Of a stretch of DNA of 64,000 nt, positions 37,131 to 45,603 are shown piece after piece. Position numbers and translations under genes: made by a program. Positions within the stretch are counted from its first letter, which is position 1. The number at the start of each line of letters is the position of its first letter. The DNA is from an uncultured Lactobacillus sp. (GTDB taxonomy: Bacteria > Bacillota > Bacilli > Lactobacillales > Lactobacillaceae). The stretch spans positions 1 through 64,000 of the forward strand of contig CALNAJ010000013.1 of NCBI GenBank assembly GCA_937874695.1, written 5' to 3'. The notes under the pieces were generated by a model that was not told the DNA's origin, ran no database searches, and was given only the letters and a program-made list of their open reading frames with translations.

Positions 37131-37242
37131 TATTTCTCACTCCTAAGTATGTATAGATTTTGTAAGGGCTTTCTTTTCATTGCAATTAGGGGGCTCCCTT
37201 TGAGCTAATACTGGGAGCCTTCTCAAGATTACTAAATCGCAA

Positions 37243-37261
37243 TTTGTAAAACGCTTACAAA
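37243..37261. promoter_or_regulatory. Palindromic LacI-family operator / cre
   Basis: TTTGTAA-AACGC-TTACAAA, a perfect 7+5+7 palindrome just downstream of the transporter -10 box. It fits a repressor roadblock by the LacI regulator at 30233 or CcpA (12/14). Confidence 0.5.
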
Positions 37262-37264
37262 CGA

Positions 37265-37293
37265 ATTATAACGCTTTCATTTTGCAAAGTATA
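37265..37293 (-). promoter_or_regulatory. Promoter of the MFS transporter with overlapping cre-like site
   Basis: Minus strand TATACT, 17 bp, TATAAT. TTATAACGCTTTCA (37266-37279, 12/14 to cre) overlaps -10 and spacer. Confidence 0.5.
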
Positions 37294-37385
37294 GTTGTTA
37301 TTTAGTAAAACATTATCAATTTTTGTGGTTATTTACTAAACACACTGTTATGCCGGCTTTCAGGCCCCTGATTTTTTTAAACTTA

Positions 37386-37423
37386 AAAAGCAGCGGCCGC
37401 CGCATTGGCACCGCTGCTCTTTC
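37386..37423. terminator. Terminator-like hairpin
   Basis: AAAGCAGCGG / CCGCTGCTCTTT, upstream of the MFS promoter and downstream of the small gene at 37548. It can end that gene on the minus strand. Confidence 0.65.
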
Positions 37424-37547
37424 ATCATATTCCGCAACTCACGCTATCAACTTGTGATCGCCATTGGGTAAGCTAGCCTTAATCATTAGTGCATCTGGCC
37501 AAAGAAGCCACTACATCCGCAAACCAATAGTTACTAAATAACCGGAC

Positions 37548-37736
37548 TTATTGATCAGATATTTTCGCATCTTTACGTAACTTCTGCAGATCTTCAGGCC
37601 GTACTGCTACTTGAACTTCACCCGTTTCTAGATTGACATCTGCTATCACCTTGACCGTCTTCATCATAACACTAGGCACGCGACGCACAATCTTCAAAGG
37701 AAATCCGCCGGCTAAAACCTCATATTGTTGGTGCAC
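37548..37736 (-). CDS. Small hypothetical protein (62 aa)
   Basis: A GTG at 37736 has GGGAGG 8 bp upstream; an ATG seven codons earlier has no ribosome site. The protein is soluble and mixed (HQQYEVLAGGFPLKIVRRVP, then VKVIADVNLETGEVQVAV), ending in a charged helix. A two-strand hairpin typical of small regulatory or chaperone-like proteins is possible, but I recognise no family. Confidence 0.55.
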   Translation of the reverse strand: MHQQYEVLAGGFPLKIVRRVPSVMMKTVKVIADVNLETGEVQVAVRPEDLQKLRKDAKISDQ

Positions 37737-37836
37737 TGGTAAACCCTCCCAGGTCATATTTGCCCACAGGATAACATGTTCTAGGAAGGATGACCGTCCG
37801 CACGACTTACAAATAATCTAATAAGTCCGCTTCAGC

Positions 37837-38487
37837 TTAGTCGACACGTCTTTTCTGAAACGTCATTCTCAACCACCCAATAATTGCTGGCAGTAAAGAA
37901 ATGACGATAATCCCGAGAACGACTGCAGAGAAATGAGCTTTAACGAACGGAATATTCCCGAAGAAGTAGCCGCCACCAACGCAAACGGCGACCCAGGTAA
38001 TGGCTGCACTAATGTTGTATTTCAGAAAACGTCGGTAAGGAAACTGCGAGCCAGCTGCTACAAAGGGCACAAACGTCCGAATAATCGGGAGAAAACGACC
38101 CAGGAAAATGGCAATCGGTCCGTGCTTCCTAAAAAAGCGTTCCGACTGTGCTAAACGCTCTTGATTGATCAATCGGTCAAACCACGAATGACCACTCAGT
38201 GCGGCGTTCGTTCGTCGCCCCAGGTAATAATTGAGCGAGTCACCCCCGATTGCCGCCACCAAAAAGAGTGGAATGAATAACCAGATGTGCAGACCATATG
38301 TGGGATTAGCCGCCAACGCTGCCGCCGCAAACAAAAGTGAATCGCCCGGTAGAAACGGCAAAATAACCGCACCGGTTTCTACAAAAATAATGGCAAATAG
38401 GATCAGATAGGTCGATCCGCCAAAAGTATTGACGATGCTGACCAGGTGACTATCAATATGCAAGATAAAATCGATCAGGTAGCTCAT
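37837..38487 (-). CDS. DedA family membrane protein
   Basis: 216 aa. The signature FLPGDSLLFAAAALA near 41 and GRFLPIIRTFVPFVAAGS near 134 define the DedA/SNARE-associated family, which includes undecaprenyl-phosphate and phosphatidylethanolamine flippases. About five membrane or re-entrant helices. AAGGAGGAG before the ATG at 38487 decides the start. Undecaprenyl recycling fits UppP at 49138, though they are not linked. Confidence 0.9.
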   Translation of the reverse strand: MSYLIDFILHIDSHLVSIVNTFGGSTYLILFAIIFVETGAVILPFLPGDSLLFAAAALAANPTYGLHIWLFIPLFLVAAIGGDSLNYYLGRRTNAALSGHSWFDRLINQERLAQSERFFRKHGPIAIFLGRFLPIIRTFVPFVAAGSQFPYRRFLKYNISAAITWVAVCVGGGYFFGNIPFVKAHFSAVVLGIIVISLLPAIIGWLRMTFQKRRVD

Positions 38488-38678
38488 GTGGTCTCCTCCT
38501 TGATGCTTACACGATTTAATTTCTACCCTCATGATAGCCAAACACAACGCTACCTAAAATAGAACCCAAACGAGAATTACCTGTGATTTTATCAGAAATC
38601 AGCCTAATTAATCTGTATCTTCCCCAAATACCTATAGTTTCCGAAACTGGCTTTCCTTAAAAAAAACAATCGCGACTA

Positions 38679-38718
38679 AAGGGCCTCAAATCACTACCAT
38701 CACTGATTTGAAGCCCTT
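38679..38718 (-). terminator. Terminator of the purine permease gene
   Basis: AAGGGC-C-TCAAATCA / TGATTTGA-A-GCCCTT, T-rich downstream on the minus strand. Confidence 0.65.
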
Positions 38719-38752
38719 AGAAACAATCCTATCAAAGTTTGAATTTTTTCTT

Positions 38753-40210
38753 TTAAACCAGCGCCAACACCGCAAAGTTAATCACGAACAGCGCCGAGAC
38801 AATCCAGATTAAGCCATGAACCTCTTTAGCCTTGCCTTCAACCGTCTTGACCAGGCAGTAGAAGATGAATCCAGCCGCGATTCCGTAAGTAATGTTGTAG
38901 GCAAACGCCATGATAAACGACGTCATGAAGGCTGGAATTGCCTCGCCAAAGTCGTGCCACGGAATCTTACTGAAGGAGCTCATCATCATGATGCCGACCA
39001 GAATCAGTGATGGCGCAATGGCCGCCGTTGGAATGATCGATAACAGTGGTGAGGCCAGCGAACTCAACAGGAACAGGATGGAGACGACCACACTGGTCAA
39101 CCCGGTCCGGCCACCCGCGCCGATCCCCGCGGAACTTTCCACGTAGGTCGTCAGGTTAGACGTCCCGAAGATTGAGCCTACCCCAGTCGCAATAGAATCG
39201 GCGAACAACGCCTTATCTAGCTTCGACTTGAAGCCGGGTTGCGCTTCCAGCTCCAGCTCCCGTTTGCCGGAGAAAATCCCCGTCTGACGACCGGTTCCAA
39301 TAAAGGTTCCCAGCGAATCAAATGTATCGGAGAGACTGAAGGACAGAATCGTCATCAATACCAGAATCACCCGATTATGTTCGGCAAACAGTGAGCCCAT
39401 CCCCTCGGACGAGAAGGCTGCTAAGAAGGTCGTCCCCAGTTGATGGAAGGATGACCCAATCGAATAGCCACTCGCGAGGTGCAAGTTCGTCACGCCCATG
39501 GGAATCCCAATAACCGTTGTGGTTAAGATCCCGATCAGTAAGGCCCCCGGCACCTTACGCACCTTAAAGATCACGGTCACGACCAGACCAATAACGGCTA
39601 GAATCAATGCTGGAGAATTGAACACTTCTAGTGCTGGCGTGATACTCCCATTGGTCACGACGGAACCAATCCCGTGCTTGAAGGTCTCCTGCGTGGCGTT
39701 AAACGCCTTGCCATTGACCGTCAGGATACTGCTAGCATCGCTGGTAAACTGCAGGAAGTTTCCGTTCTTCAGCCCGACGTAAGCGATAAATGCCCCAATC
39801 CCCCCACTGATAGCGAGTTGGAGGTTAACCGGAATGGCGGAAATCAACATTTTCCGAATCTTGGTCGCCGTAATAATGATGTTAATAATGCCACAGAAGA
39901 AGACCAACGCTAATGCCTGTTGCCAGGTAAAGCCCAGCCCCATGACCACAGTGTACGTGAAGAAGGCGTTCAGCCCCATCCCCGGTGCCAACGCATACGG
40001 CACGTTCGCAAACAATCCCATGACCAAGGTTCCGGCAACGGAAGCAATAATTGTCGCGAGGAAGACCGCTTGTTGTGGCATCCCAGTCTGTCCCAGAATC
40101 TGGGGATTAACGAAGAGAATATACGACATGGCGAAGAAGGTCGTGACCCCCGCACCAATTTCAGTACCAACGGTGGTTCCTGACTCTTTGAGCCTGAAAA
40201 ACTTATCCAC
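38753..40210 (-). CDS. NCS2 family purine (hypoxanthine/guanine) permease
   Basis: 485 aa with about 12-14 helices. EIGAGVTTFFAMSYILFVNP near 18, GMGLNAFFTYTV near 76 and SAGIGAGGRTGLTS near 356 are AzgA/PbuG-type signatures. Imports hypoxanthine, guanine or adenine by proton symport. GTG start with AGGAGG. Promoter at 40282-40310 and a PurBox-like element at 40228-40240. Confidence 0.93.
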   Translation of the reverse strand: MDKFFRLKESGTTVGTEIGAGVTTFFAMSYILFVNPQILGQTGMPQQAVFLATIIASVAGTLVMGLFANVPYALAPGMGLNAFFTYTVVMGLGFTWQQALALVFFCGIINIIITATKIRKMLISAIPVNLQLAISGGIGAFIAYVGLKNGNFLQFTSDASSILTVNGKAFNATQETFKHGIGSVVTNGSITPALEVFNSPALILAVIGLVVTVIFKVRKVPGALLIGILTTTVIGIPMGVTNLHLASGYSIGSSFHQLGTTFLAAFSSEGMGSLFAEHNRVILVLMTILSFSLSDTFDSLGTFIGTGRQTGIFSGKRELELEAQPGFKSKLDKALFADSIATGVGSIFGTSNLTTYVESSAGIGAGGRTGLTSVVVSILFLLSSLASPLLSIIPTAAIAPSLILVGIMMMSSFSKIPWHDFGEAIPAFMTSFIMAFAYNITYGIAAGFIFYCLVKTVEGKAKEVHGLIWIVSALFVINFAVLALV

Positions 40211-40227
40211 GGTGGATTCCTCCTATA

Positions 40228-40240
40228 AAATACGAACATT
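40228..40240. promoter_or_regulatory. PurBox-like site
   Basis: AAATACGAACATT matches the PurR consensus AWWWCCGAACWWT at 12 of 13. A weaker CGAAC element lies at 40323-40335 on the far side of the promoter. Suggests purine-dependent control. Confidence 0.4.
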
Positions 40241-40281
40241 AAATAATAAATAAAAGTTAATTGTCAGTTTCTATATGGAGA

Positions 40282-40310
40282 ACTATACCAGATTATGCCG
40301 AATAAGCCAA
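40282..40310 (-). promoter_or_regulatory. Promoter of the purine permease
   Basis: Minus strand TTGGCT, 17 bp, TATAGT. Confidence 0.55.
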
Positions 40311-40469
40311 GAAAAATATACGATACACGAACTTAATGAATTTCGTCACTATTGGTGTTGGGCCACCACTAATGGCCCTTTTCTCAAAAAAGCAAGTAAC
40401 CAAAAAAACACCGGCAAGCCGACTATCATCAACTTGCTGGCGCCTTATTTTAGAATTCAATTTAGAACC

Positions 40470-42377
40470 TTATCCGCTAACCTTTGCTAACGTCTTCTGA
40501 ACCTTCTGCGGCTTCTCTTGACGACCGATCAACAATAGCCGTAACGTATTTAGGACGGCAATCAGCGTCACACCGACATCGGAGAAGACTGCCCACCACA
40601 TGGTTGTGATGCCAAAAGCGGCCAGCGTCAGGAAGAGAATCTTGATGCCGAGGGCAAACACAATGTTTTCCCAAACAATCTGCTTGGTCCGTTTGGCAAT
40701 CGCAATCGTCCGCGGAATTGCCAGGGGATCGTCATTCATCAGCACCACATCGGCCGATTCAATGGCAGCGTCAGAACCCAACGCGCCCATAGCAATCCCC
40801 ACGTCGGCCCTGGCTAAGACTGGCGTATCGTTTAACCCATCACCGACGAATGCCAGCTTTTCTTTAGGCCCTAACTGGGCTTTCAAAGCCCCCATCTCAG
40901 CCACCTTATCCTGTGGCAGTAACTCTGCTTTAACCGTATCGATACCGATCTGTTGGCCCACAGCCTGGCCGACCTGGCGATTATCACCGGTCAACATGAC
41001 CGTATGTTTCACGCCGTCCTGCTTCAGTGCGCGCAGTGCTGGCACCGTGTTTTCCTTAATCGCATCAGCAACTTCAATAGCCCCCTGATACTGGCCAGCT
41101 AACGCAACGTAGACCATGGTTCCGGTCGTACTGCTTGGCAAGTCAGCCGTTACACCAACTTGGCGCATTAACTTGGCATTCCCCACGTAAAGTGGTTGTC
41201 CACCTTGTGTAGCCTTCACACCCAGCCCCACCAGTTCTTCGGCGGTCGACTGATTGTCGGTACTCAGACCAGCCATCGCCACAATCGACTTGGCAATGGG
41301 ATGCGGCGAAGCTACCTCGGCAGTTGCCGCCAACTTAATCAAGGCCGGCTTACTGAGACTGACCGGTGCCACGTTGACCACGGCAAATTCGCCGCGCGTC
41401 AGCGTTCCCGTCTTATCGAAGGCTACCGTTTTTACCTGATTCAAGGCTTCCAAATAGTTGCTGCCCTTGATGAGCACCCCACTGCGAGAGGCCGCACCGA
41501 TACCGCCAAAGTAACTGAGCGGCACGGAGATGACCAGTGCACAGGGACAAGAGATCACTAAGAAAATCAGCGCCCGGTAGAGCCAGTCGGCAAAGGGTTG
41601 GGCAAAGAACAGCGGTGGCACAATGGCCAATAACGCCGCCATCCCAACGACAGCAGGGGTATAAACCCGCGCAAATTTTGTAATAAAGTTTTCAGTCTTC
41701 GTCTTCTTATTAGTGGCATCCTGAACCAACTCCAGGATTTTGGCCACGGTCGAATCTGCGTAAGCTTTCTCGACCTGGAGCTCGATCACGCCATTGCTGA
41801 CGATGGTCCCACTCAACGCCTGATCACCAGCGGCGACCATAGTCGGCTTGGTTTCACCGGTCAGTGCCTTGGTGTCCAGGTAGGTCTCCCCACTCGTGAC
41901 CGTGCCATCGGCGGGAACCTTTTCTCCTGGCCGCACGATGAGCGTGTCCCCCACCTTAATCTGATCCGGTGTAATCTGCTGCGTATGGCCGTTGACTACT
42001 AGGTTCGCGTAGTCGGGCCGAATCTTCAGGAGCGAGGTGATGGACTGCTTAGACTTGCTGACGGCAGAATCCTGGAAGAACTCCCCGATGCGATAGAACA
42101 GCATAACCGCAACAGCTTCAGGATACTGCTGAATCGCCAAAGCACCAACCGTTGCAACCGTCATCAAGAAGGCTTCCCCAAAGAGCTTGCCGTTAAACAG
42201 ATCCTTCACGGCATCCACGAGGATCGGGCCCCCCACGAGCAGGTACGCCAACAGGTATAGCCCAATTGTAACCGCTTTCAATAATGGTAAGAAACCGGCA
42301 ATGGCGAGGAGCAACATACTCCCTAAGATCATGGCTAAGTTACGTTTGGTCTCTGCTAATTTTAAATATTCCCGCAT
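40470..42377 (-). CDS. Zn/Cd-translocating P1B-type ATPase
   Basis: 635 aa, no N-terminal metal-binding domain. LTGET near 165, metal-site SCPCALVISVP near 280, DKTGTLTRG near 318, HPIAKSI near 355 and GDGLNDTPVLARADVG near 505. The CPC context and companion SmtB-type sensor indicate Zn, Cd or Co efflux (CadA/ZntA group). AGGAGG lies 8 bp before the ATG. Divergent from the sensor with a shared palindromic operator. Confidence 0.93.
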   Translation of the reverse strand: MREYLKLAETKRNLAMILGSMLLLAIAGFLPLLKAVTIGLYLLAYLLVGGPILVDAVKDLFNGKLFGEAFLMTVATVGALAIQQYPEAVAVMLFYRIGEFFQDSAVSKSKQSITSLLKIRPDYANLVVNGHTQQITPDQIKVGDTLIVRPGEKVPADGTVTSGETYLDTKALTGETKPTMVAAGDQALSGTIVSNGVIELQVEKAYADSTVAKILELVQDATNKKTKTENFITKFARVYTPAVVGMAALLAIVPPLFFAQPFADWLYRALIFLVISCPCALVISVPLSYFGGIGAASRSGVLIKGSNYLEALNQVKTVAFDKTGTLTRGEFAVVNVAPVSLSKPALIKLAATAEVASPHPIAKSIVAMAGLSTDNQSTAEELVGLGVKATQGGQPLYVGNAKLMRQVGVTADLPSSTTGTMVYVALAGQYQGAIEVADAIKENTVPALRALKQDGVKHTVMLTGDNRQVGQAVGQQIGIDTVKAELLPQDKVAEMGALKAQLGPKEKLAFVGDGLNDTPVLARADVGIAMGALGSDAAIESADVVLMNDDPLAIPRTIAIAKRTKQIVWENIVFALGIKILFLTLAAFGITTMWWAVFSDVGVTLIAVLNTLRLLLIGRQEKPQKVQKTLAKVSG

Positions 42378-42399
42378 CGTACTCGCCTCCTGAAATTTG

Positions 42400-42419
42400 A
42401 TATGAATGGTCGCTCATAT
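42400..42419. promoter_or_regulatory. ArsR/SmtB-type operator
   Basis: ATATGA-8 bp-TCATAT perfect inverted repeat between the divergent ATPase and sensor genes; it closely resembles the SmtB/CzrA 12-2-12 operator core. Confidence 0.65.
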
Positions 42420-42519
42420 GTATATGCTCATCATAACATATCTAAAAGGCGTGTCAACTGTTAAAGTGGCCAAACTTGCACCGGTCTTTTATGATAAAAT
42501 GATAGCTATGGTGACTAAT

Positions 42520-42825
42520 ATGGAAAAACAAAACAATCAGCTTCCCACAACCGCAGAAATTAAAAAGAGCGTTGACCTCTTTAAAACCTTTGGTGACGCA
42601 ACCCGCTATCAGATTCTCTCGTTACTCTACCAAGGAAGTCGCACGGTCAGCGAGATTACGGCCGTCATGGACGTGTCGCAATCCGCCATCTCCCATCAGC
42701 TCAAGACCTTACGTCAAGCCGGATTGGTTGTCGGCAATCGCGACGGTAAATTCATCAAATACACCCTCGCCGATGAACATATCTTTGAGATATTCGAATT
42801 GGTTAAGGAACATATTCAAGAATAG
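42520..42825 (+). CDS. ArsR/SmtB-family metal sensor
   Basis: 101 aa winged-helix repressor. DNA-reading helix in VSEITAVMDVSQSAISHQLK near 47. The last helix reads DEHIFEIFELVKEHIQE: D, H, H and E at the spacing of the SmtB alpha-5 zinc site (DxH..10..HxxE). No Cys of the ArsR/CadC type. TATGAT at 42490 places transcription start near 42502, so ATG 42520 is preferred; ATG 42508 is possible. Confidence 0.88.
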   Translation: MEKQNNQLPTTAEIKKSVDLFKTFGDATRYQILSLLYQGSRTVSEITAVMDVSQSAISHQLKTLRQAGLVVGNRDGKFIKYTLADEHIFEIFELVKEHIQE

Positions 42826-42835
42826 TTAGACCTCA

Positions 42836-42870
42836 AAAGGCGCGATTTCCCAGTGAAATCGCGCCTTTAT
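42836..42870 (+). terminator. Terminator of the metal-sensor gene
   Basis: AAAGGCGCGATTTC / GAAATCGCGCCTTT with a 5-nt loop, then ATTTTT. Works also for the convergent protease gene. Confidence 0.9.
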
Positions 42871-42872
42871 TT

Positions 42873-43622
42873 TTAACTTTTGGTTTTCTGATAGACCTGA
42901 CGTAGCCCCCGGACATCCGCCGGAGACAGGGACATTTTTCCTTGATCCAGTGGATACATGACTGAAGACCGAGCCATACTGTGGTCGAGTCCCAGCGTAT
43001 GGCCTAGCTCATGAATCGCCACAGAATCCTTGAATGCCAACGCATAGGTGACATTCAAGCTAGCCGTCGCCTTGTTACGGATAGTCATCCCCCGAAAGCT
43101 GACCGTCTCTGTGATCTGCGGACCACCACGACCAAGTTCTACGCTGGTCTGACGCCGAGTGACCTTCTTATGGTAGGCACCGAAAGTGATCTGATTCTCA
43201 GTCTGGGCCGCCCTCCCTGCTTTCAGGTGAACGATCCCCGTATGATTATAGACGTGAACTGCGTGGGTAAATGCCTGCCGCTCCTTAGCCGGTACATTCT
43301 TGGCAAAGTGATACTTGTAGGTCCGTTTCAACTGCTGCCCAGCAACGATGGGTTCAATTGGCGTGCCGGTGGCCTGCTTCGTCTGCTTGTGACTGACCTG
43401 TTCCACTTTGACGGCAGATTCCGGTTGTTCAGAACGCGCTGACGCGTCACGACTACCTTGACGTTTCGTCGGTTGCTGGTGACCGCTAACCCAACGCGTC
43501 ACACCTGCTTGTAACTGAGTGACCTCACCGGGCACGTTGGCAAATGGCCCCCAACCAGTCTTCGCAACGAGCACTACGACTACTAACGCAACAACTATTA
43601 GTAATCGCCTGACAACTTTCAC
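42873..43622 (-). CDS. Secreted/anchored matrixin-like zinc metalloprotease
   Basis: 249 aa. N-terminal membrane anchor (6-22), a variable Ser/Gln/Thr-rich linker to about 85, then a metzincin catalytic domain with HELGHTLGLDH near 203 and Met-turn SVMYP near 220. Short putative matrixins of this kind are common in lactobacilli and probably act at the cell surface. GTG start with AAAGGGAG. Confidence 0.87.
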   Translation of the reverse strand: MKVVRRLLIVVALVVVVLVAKTGWGPFANVPGEVTQLQAGVTRWVSGHQQPTKRQGSRDASARSEQPESAVKVEQVSHKQTKQATGTPIEPIVAGQQLKRTYKYHFAKNVPAKERQAFTHAVHVYNHTGIVHLKAGRAAQTENQITFGAYHKKVTRRQTSVELGRGGPQITETVSFRGMTIRNKATASLNVTYALAFKDSVAIHELGHTLGLDHSMARSSVMYPLDQGKMSLSPADVRGLRQVYQKTKS

Positions 43623-43735
43623 ACTGATCTCCCTTTCTCAATCCCGTAATCTTGTTCGGGTTAAAACGACCCAATTAGTGTGATTTTACCTGGGTGTTGG
43701 GTGAATAGCAAGGATTTCTCGAAACACAGAGCAGC

Positions 43736-44401
43736 CTATCTCAACATTAAAAGTCGTGAATAAGTTGCCACGACCCTGTCGAATTGATTGGGCGCAACGG
43801 CCTGGTGAACAGCCGCCTGGTGCGCCGGTACCACTATCTCTTGCACAACTTGGTCAAAGTAGCCGGTAATCAGCCCCGCCACCGTTTGACCACTGCTCAG
43901 TAAGAACTCTCGAGTCAACATTGCCGGAATGATCTGCTGATCCTGCAAGACCATCAACTGCGGTAGCAACGTTGCGCTAAAGCACCCCGCCGCCTGACCA
44001 TCCTGGTAAAATTGCTGGAGTCGTTGACTATAATCGTGCCGAACGCGCATAAACTGCTGATAGAGCACGGGATAATCCTGCTTGAGGTCGCGTAAGAAGA
44101 CGGCCGTCGTCGTTCCCAGGTAGGCAATATTCGCCGTAAAGGCCTTAGGCAACGCCGCCGCAAATGCCGTTGGTTCAGCGATACCCGTGGGCACCCGTAA
44201 ATCCGCCACAAAATCCAGGTAACGCTGTACCATGGCCGTGATCACGCCATCTTTAGACCCGAAATACTGGTACAGTTTAGCCCGACTGACATGCATGATT
44301 TTGGCCAATTCATCGACCTTAATCCCAGCAAACCCATGAACAATCACGTTCTCCTGAACACTCATAATCATCTGTAGCTTGCGTTCTTCCTTATCGATCA
44401 A
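43736..44401 (-). CDS. TetR family regulator
   Basis: 221 aa. HTH at about 12-58: FAGIKVDELAKIMHVSRAKLYQYFGSKDG (split by its turn), then a ligand domain. The start is a TTG; the ribosome site AAGAAGGG is 10 bp away. A 25-bp palindrome at 44462-44486 is the likely operator, shared with the divergent alpha/beta-hydrolase-fold gene. Confidence 0.87.
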   Translation of the reverse strand: MIDKEERKLQMIMSVQENVIVHGFAGIKVDELAKIMHVSRAKLYQYFGSKDGVITAMVQRYLDFVADLRVPTGIAEPTAFAAALPKAFTANIAYLGTTTAVFLRDLKQDYPVLYQQFMRVRHDYSQRLQQFYQDGQAAGCFSATLLPQLMVLQDQQIIPAMLTREFLLSSGQTVAGLITGYFDQVVQEIVVPAHQAAVHQAVAPNQFDRVVATYSRLLMLR

Positions 44402-44461
44402 TCCCGCCAGTCCCTTCTTTTTTTGCCCATCATACCTTATTTCCGGAAATCAGACAAATTA

Positions 44462-44486
44462 TATTGTTTAGACGTTTTAAACAATA
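44462..44486. promoter_or_regulatory. TetR-type operator
   Basis: TATTGTTTA-7 bp-TAAACAATA, 9+9 perfect palindrome in the divergent intergenic region. Confidence 0.6.
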
Positions 44487-44566
44487 ATAGTATATTTTAT
44501 ATTGACTTCCGTTAAAATCCAAGCTATCTTTAAAGCAGTTAATTCGGTTCGCGAAGGGAGAAACGC

Positions 44567-45463
44567 ATGCTTTCAATTGCCTTGGGTTTCGTTGGTTTAC
44601 TGCTGTTAGACTTACTATCTATCTGTCTCTGTCTGGTCCAAGAGAACGTCGCCAGGTCAACTGCATTACCCCGGCCGGTAACAGTGCCCACCACTGATCA
44701 GCAGATCTTCCTAAATCTACCGCGGGAGACTTGGTGTCTCGATACTTGCGATGGCCTATGTCAGGACGCTTGGTACGTGCCGGCTACCGGAGCGTCGCAC
44801 CACACGGTTCTTTTATTTCACGACTTCCGGGCGGATAAAGCTGGTATGGCGGACTATGGTATGCTGTTTCACCGTTTAAATTACAATGTCGTCCTCATCG
44901 ACAATCGGGCGACTGGTCAGAGTGAGGGGAAGTATACCGGTTACGGCTATCTAGAACGCGTCGACGCCCAGTGTTGGATAGATATGACGATTGCCAAATT
45001 AGGGACCGAGACAGAAATCGTCTTGTTCGGAACGGCCATGGGAGCCGCCATTGTTGCAATGACTTGCGGATTGCCTTTACCGCCTAACGTCCGAGCGGCT
45101 ATCCTGGATTCTTCCTACACTACCGCCATCGACGAGCTACGCTACCAGGTCAATCAAGCTTATCACTTGCCGGCCTTTACGGTTGGCCTGACCTCAAAGC
45201 TCGTCAAGCTTCAGGCAGGCTACTCCCTGGATCAGGCCAGCCCATTGGCGGCTTTAAAAAGCACTCGTCTACCACTCCTGTTCATTCATGGCGCTGACGA
45301 CGAGACGACGCCCGTTAAAATGGCTGACGAACTCTACACACACTATCACGGTGCCAAAGAATTCTGTGTCATCCCCCACGCAGCCCACTTACAGAGCTAC
45401 GCCACGGACCGAAAACAATATGTGACGCGGATAGTCGGATTCCTAGATCACCACGCGGCTTAA
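44567..45463 (+). CDS. Alpha/beta-hydrolase-fold protein lacking the nucleophile serine
   Basis: 298 aa. N-terminal membrane anchor (3-21) and a hydrolase domain: oxyanion region LLFHDFRADKAGM near 82, acid DDETTP near 247 and His in PHAAHLQ near 271. The nucleophile elbow, usually GxSxG, reads FGTAMGAA near 161 with Ala in place of Ser, by a GCC codon. Predicted not to hydrolyse esters; a binding or regulatory role is possible. Divergent from TetR. Confidence 0.8.
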   Translation: MLSIALGFVGLLLLDLLSICLCLVQENVARSTALPRPVTVPTTDQQIFLNLPRETWCLDTCDGLCQDAWYVPATGASHHTVLLFHDFRADKAGMADYGMLFHRLNYNVVLIDNRATGQSEGKYTGYGYLERVDAQCWIDMTIAKLGTETEIVLFGTAMGAAIVAMTCGLPLPPNVRAAILDSSYTTAIDELRYQVNQAYHLPAFTVGLTSKLVKLQAGYSLDQASPLAALKSTRLPLLFIHGADDETTPVKMADELYTHYHGAKEFCVIPHAAHLQSYATDRKQYVTRIVGFLDHHAA

Positions 45464-45505
45464 GTTCAATCCGTCTCGCTGCTTGGCCACAAAATAGACG
45501 TAAAG

Positions 45506-45547
45506 AAACAGCATACCTACCGATTGAAACCGGTAAACACGCTGTTT
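45506..45547. terminator. Bidirectional terminator
   Basis: AAACAGC / GCTGTTT with inner ACCG/CGGT, T-rich downstream, between convergent genes. Confidence 0.7.
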
Positions 45548-45603
45548 CTTTGATTTTAGCTTTTTCGTTTGTTTTTAAAAGGGGCCCGGATAGTCTGACA
45601 CCG

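Noticed and set aside
40211..40330. Purine riboswitch upstream of the purine permease
   Set aside because: The conserved aptamer segments (TATA..GATATGG, the TCTACC loop) are not found; only a promoter and a PurBox-like site are supported.
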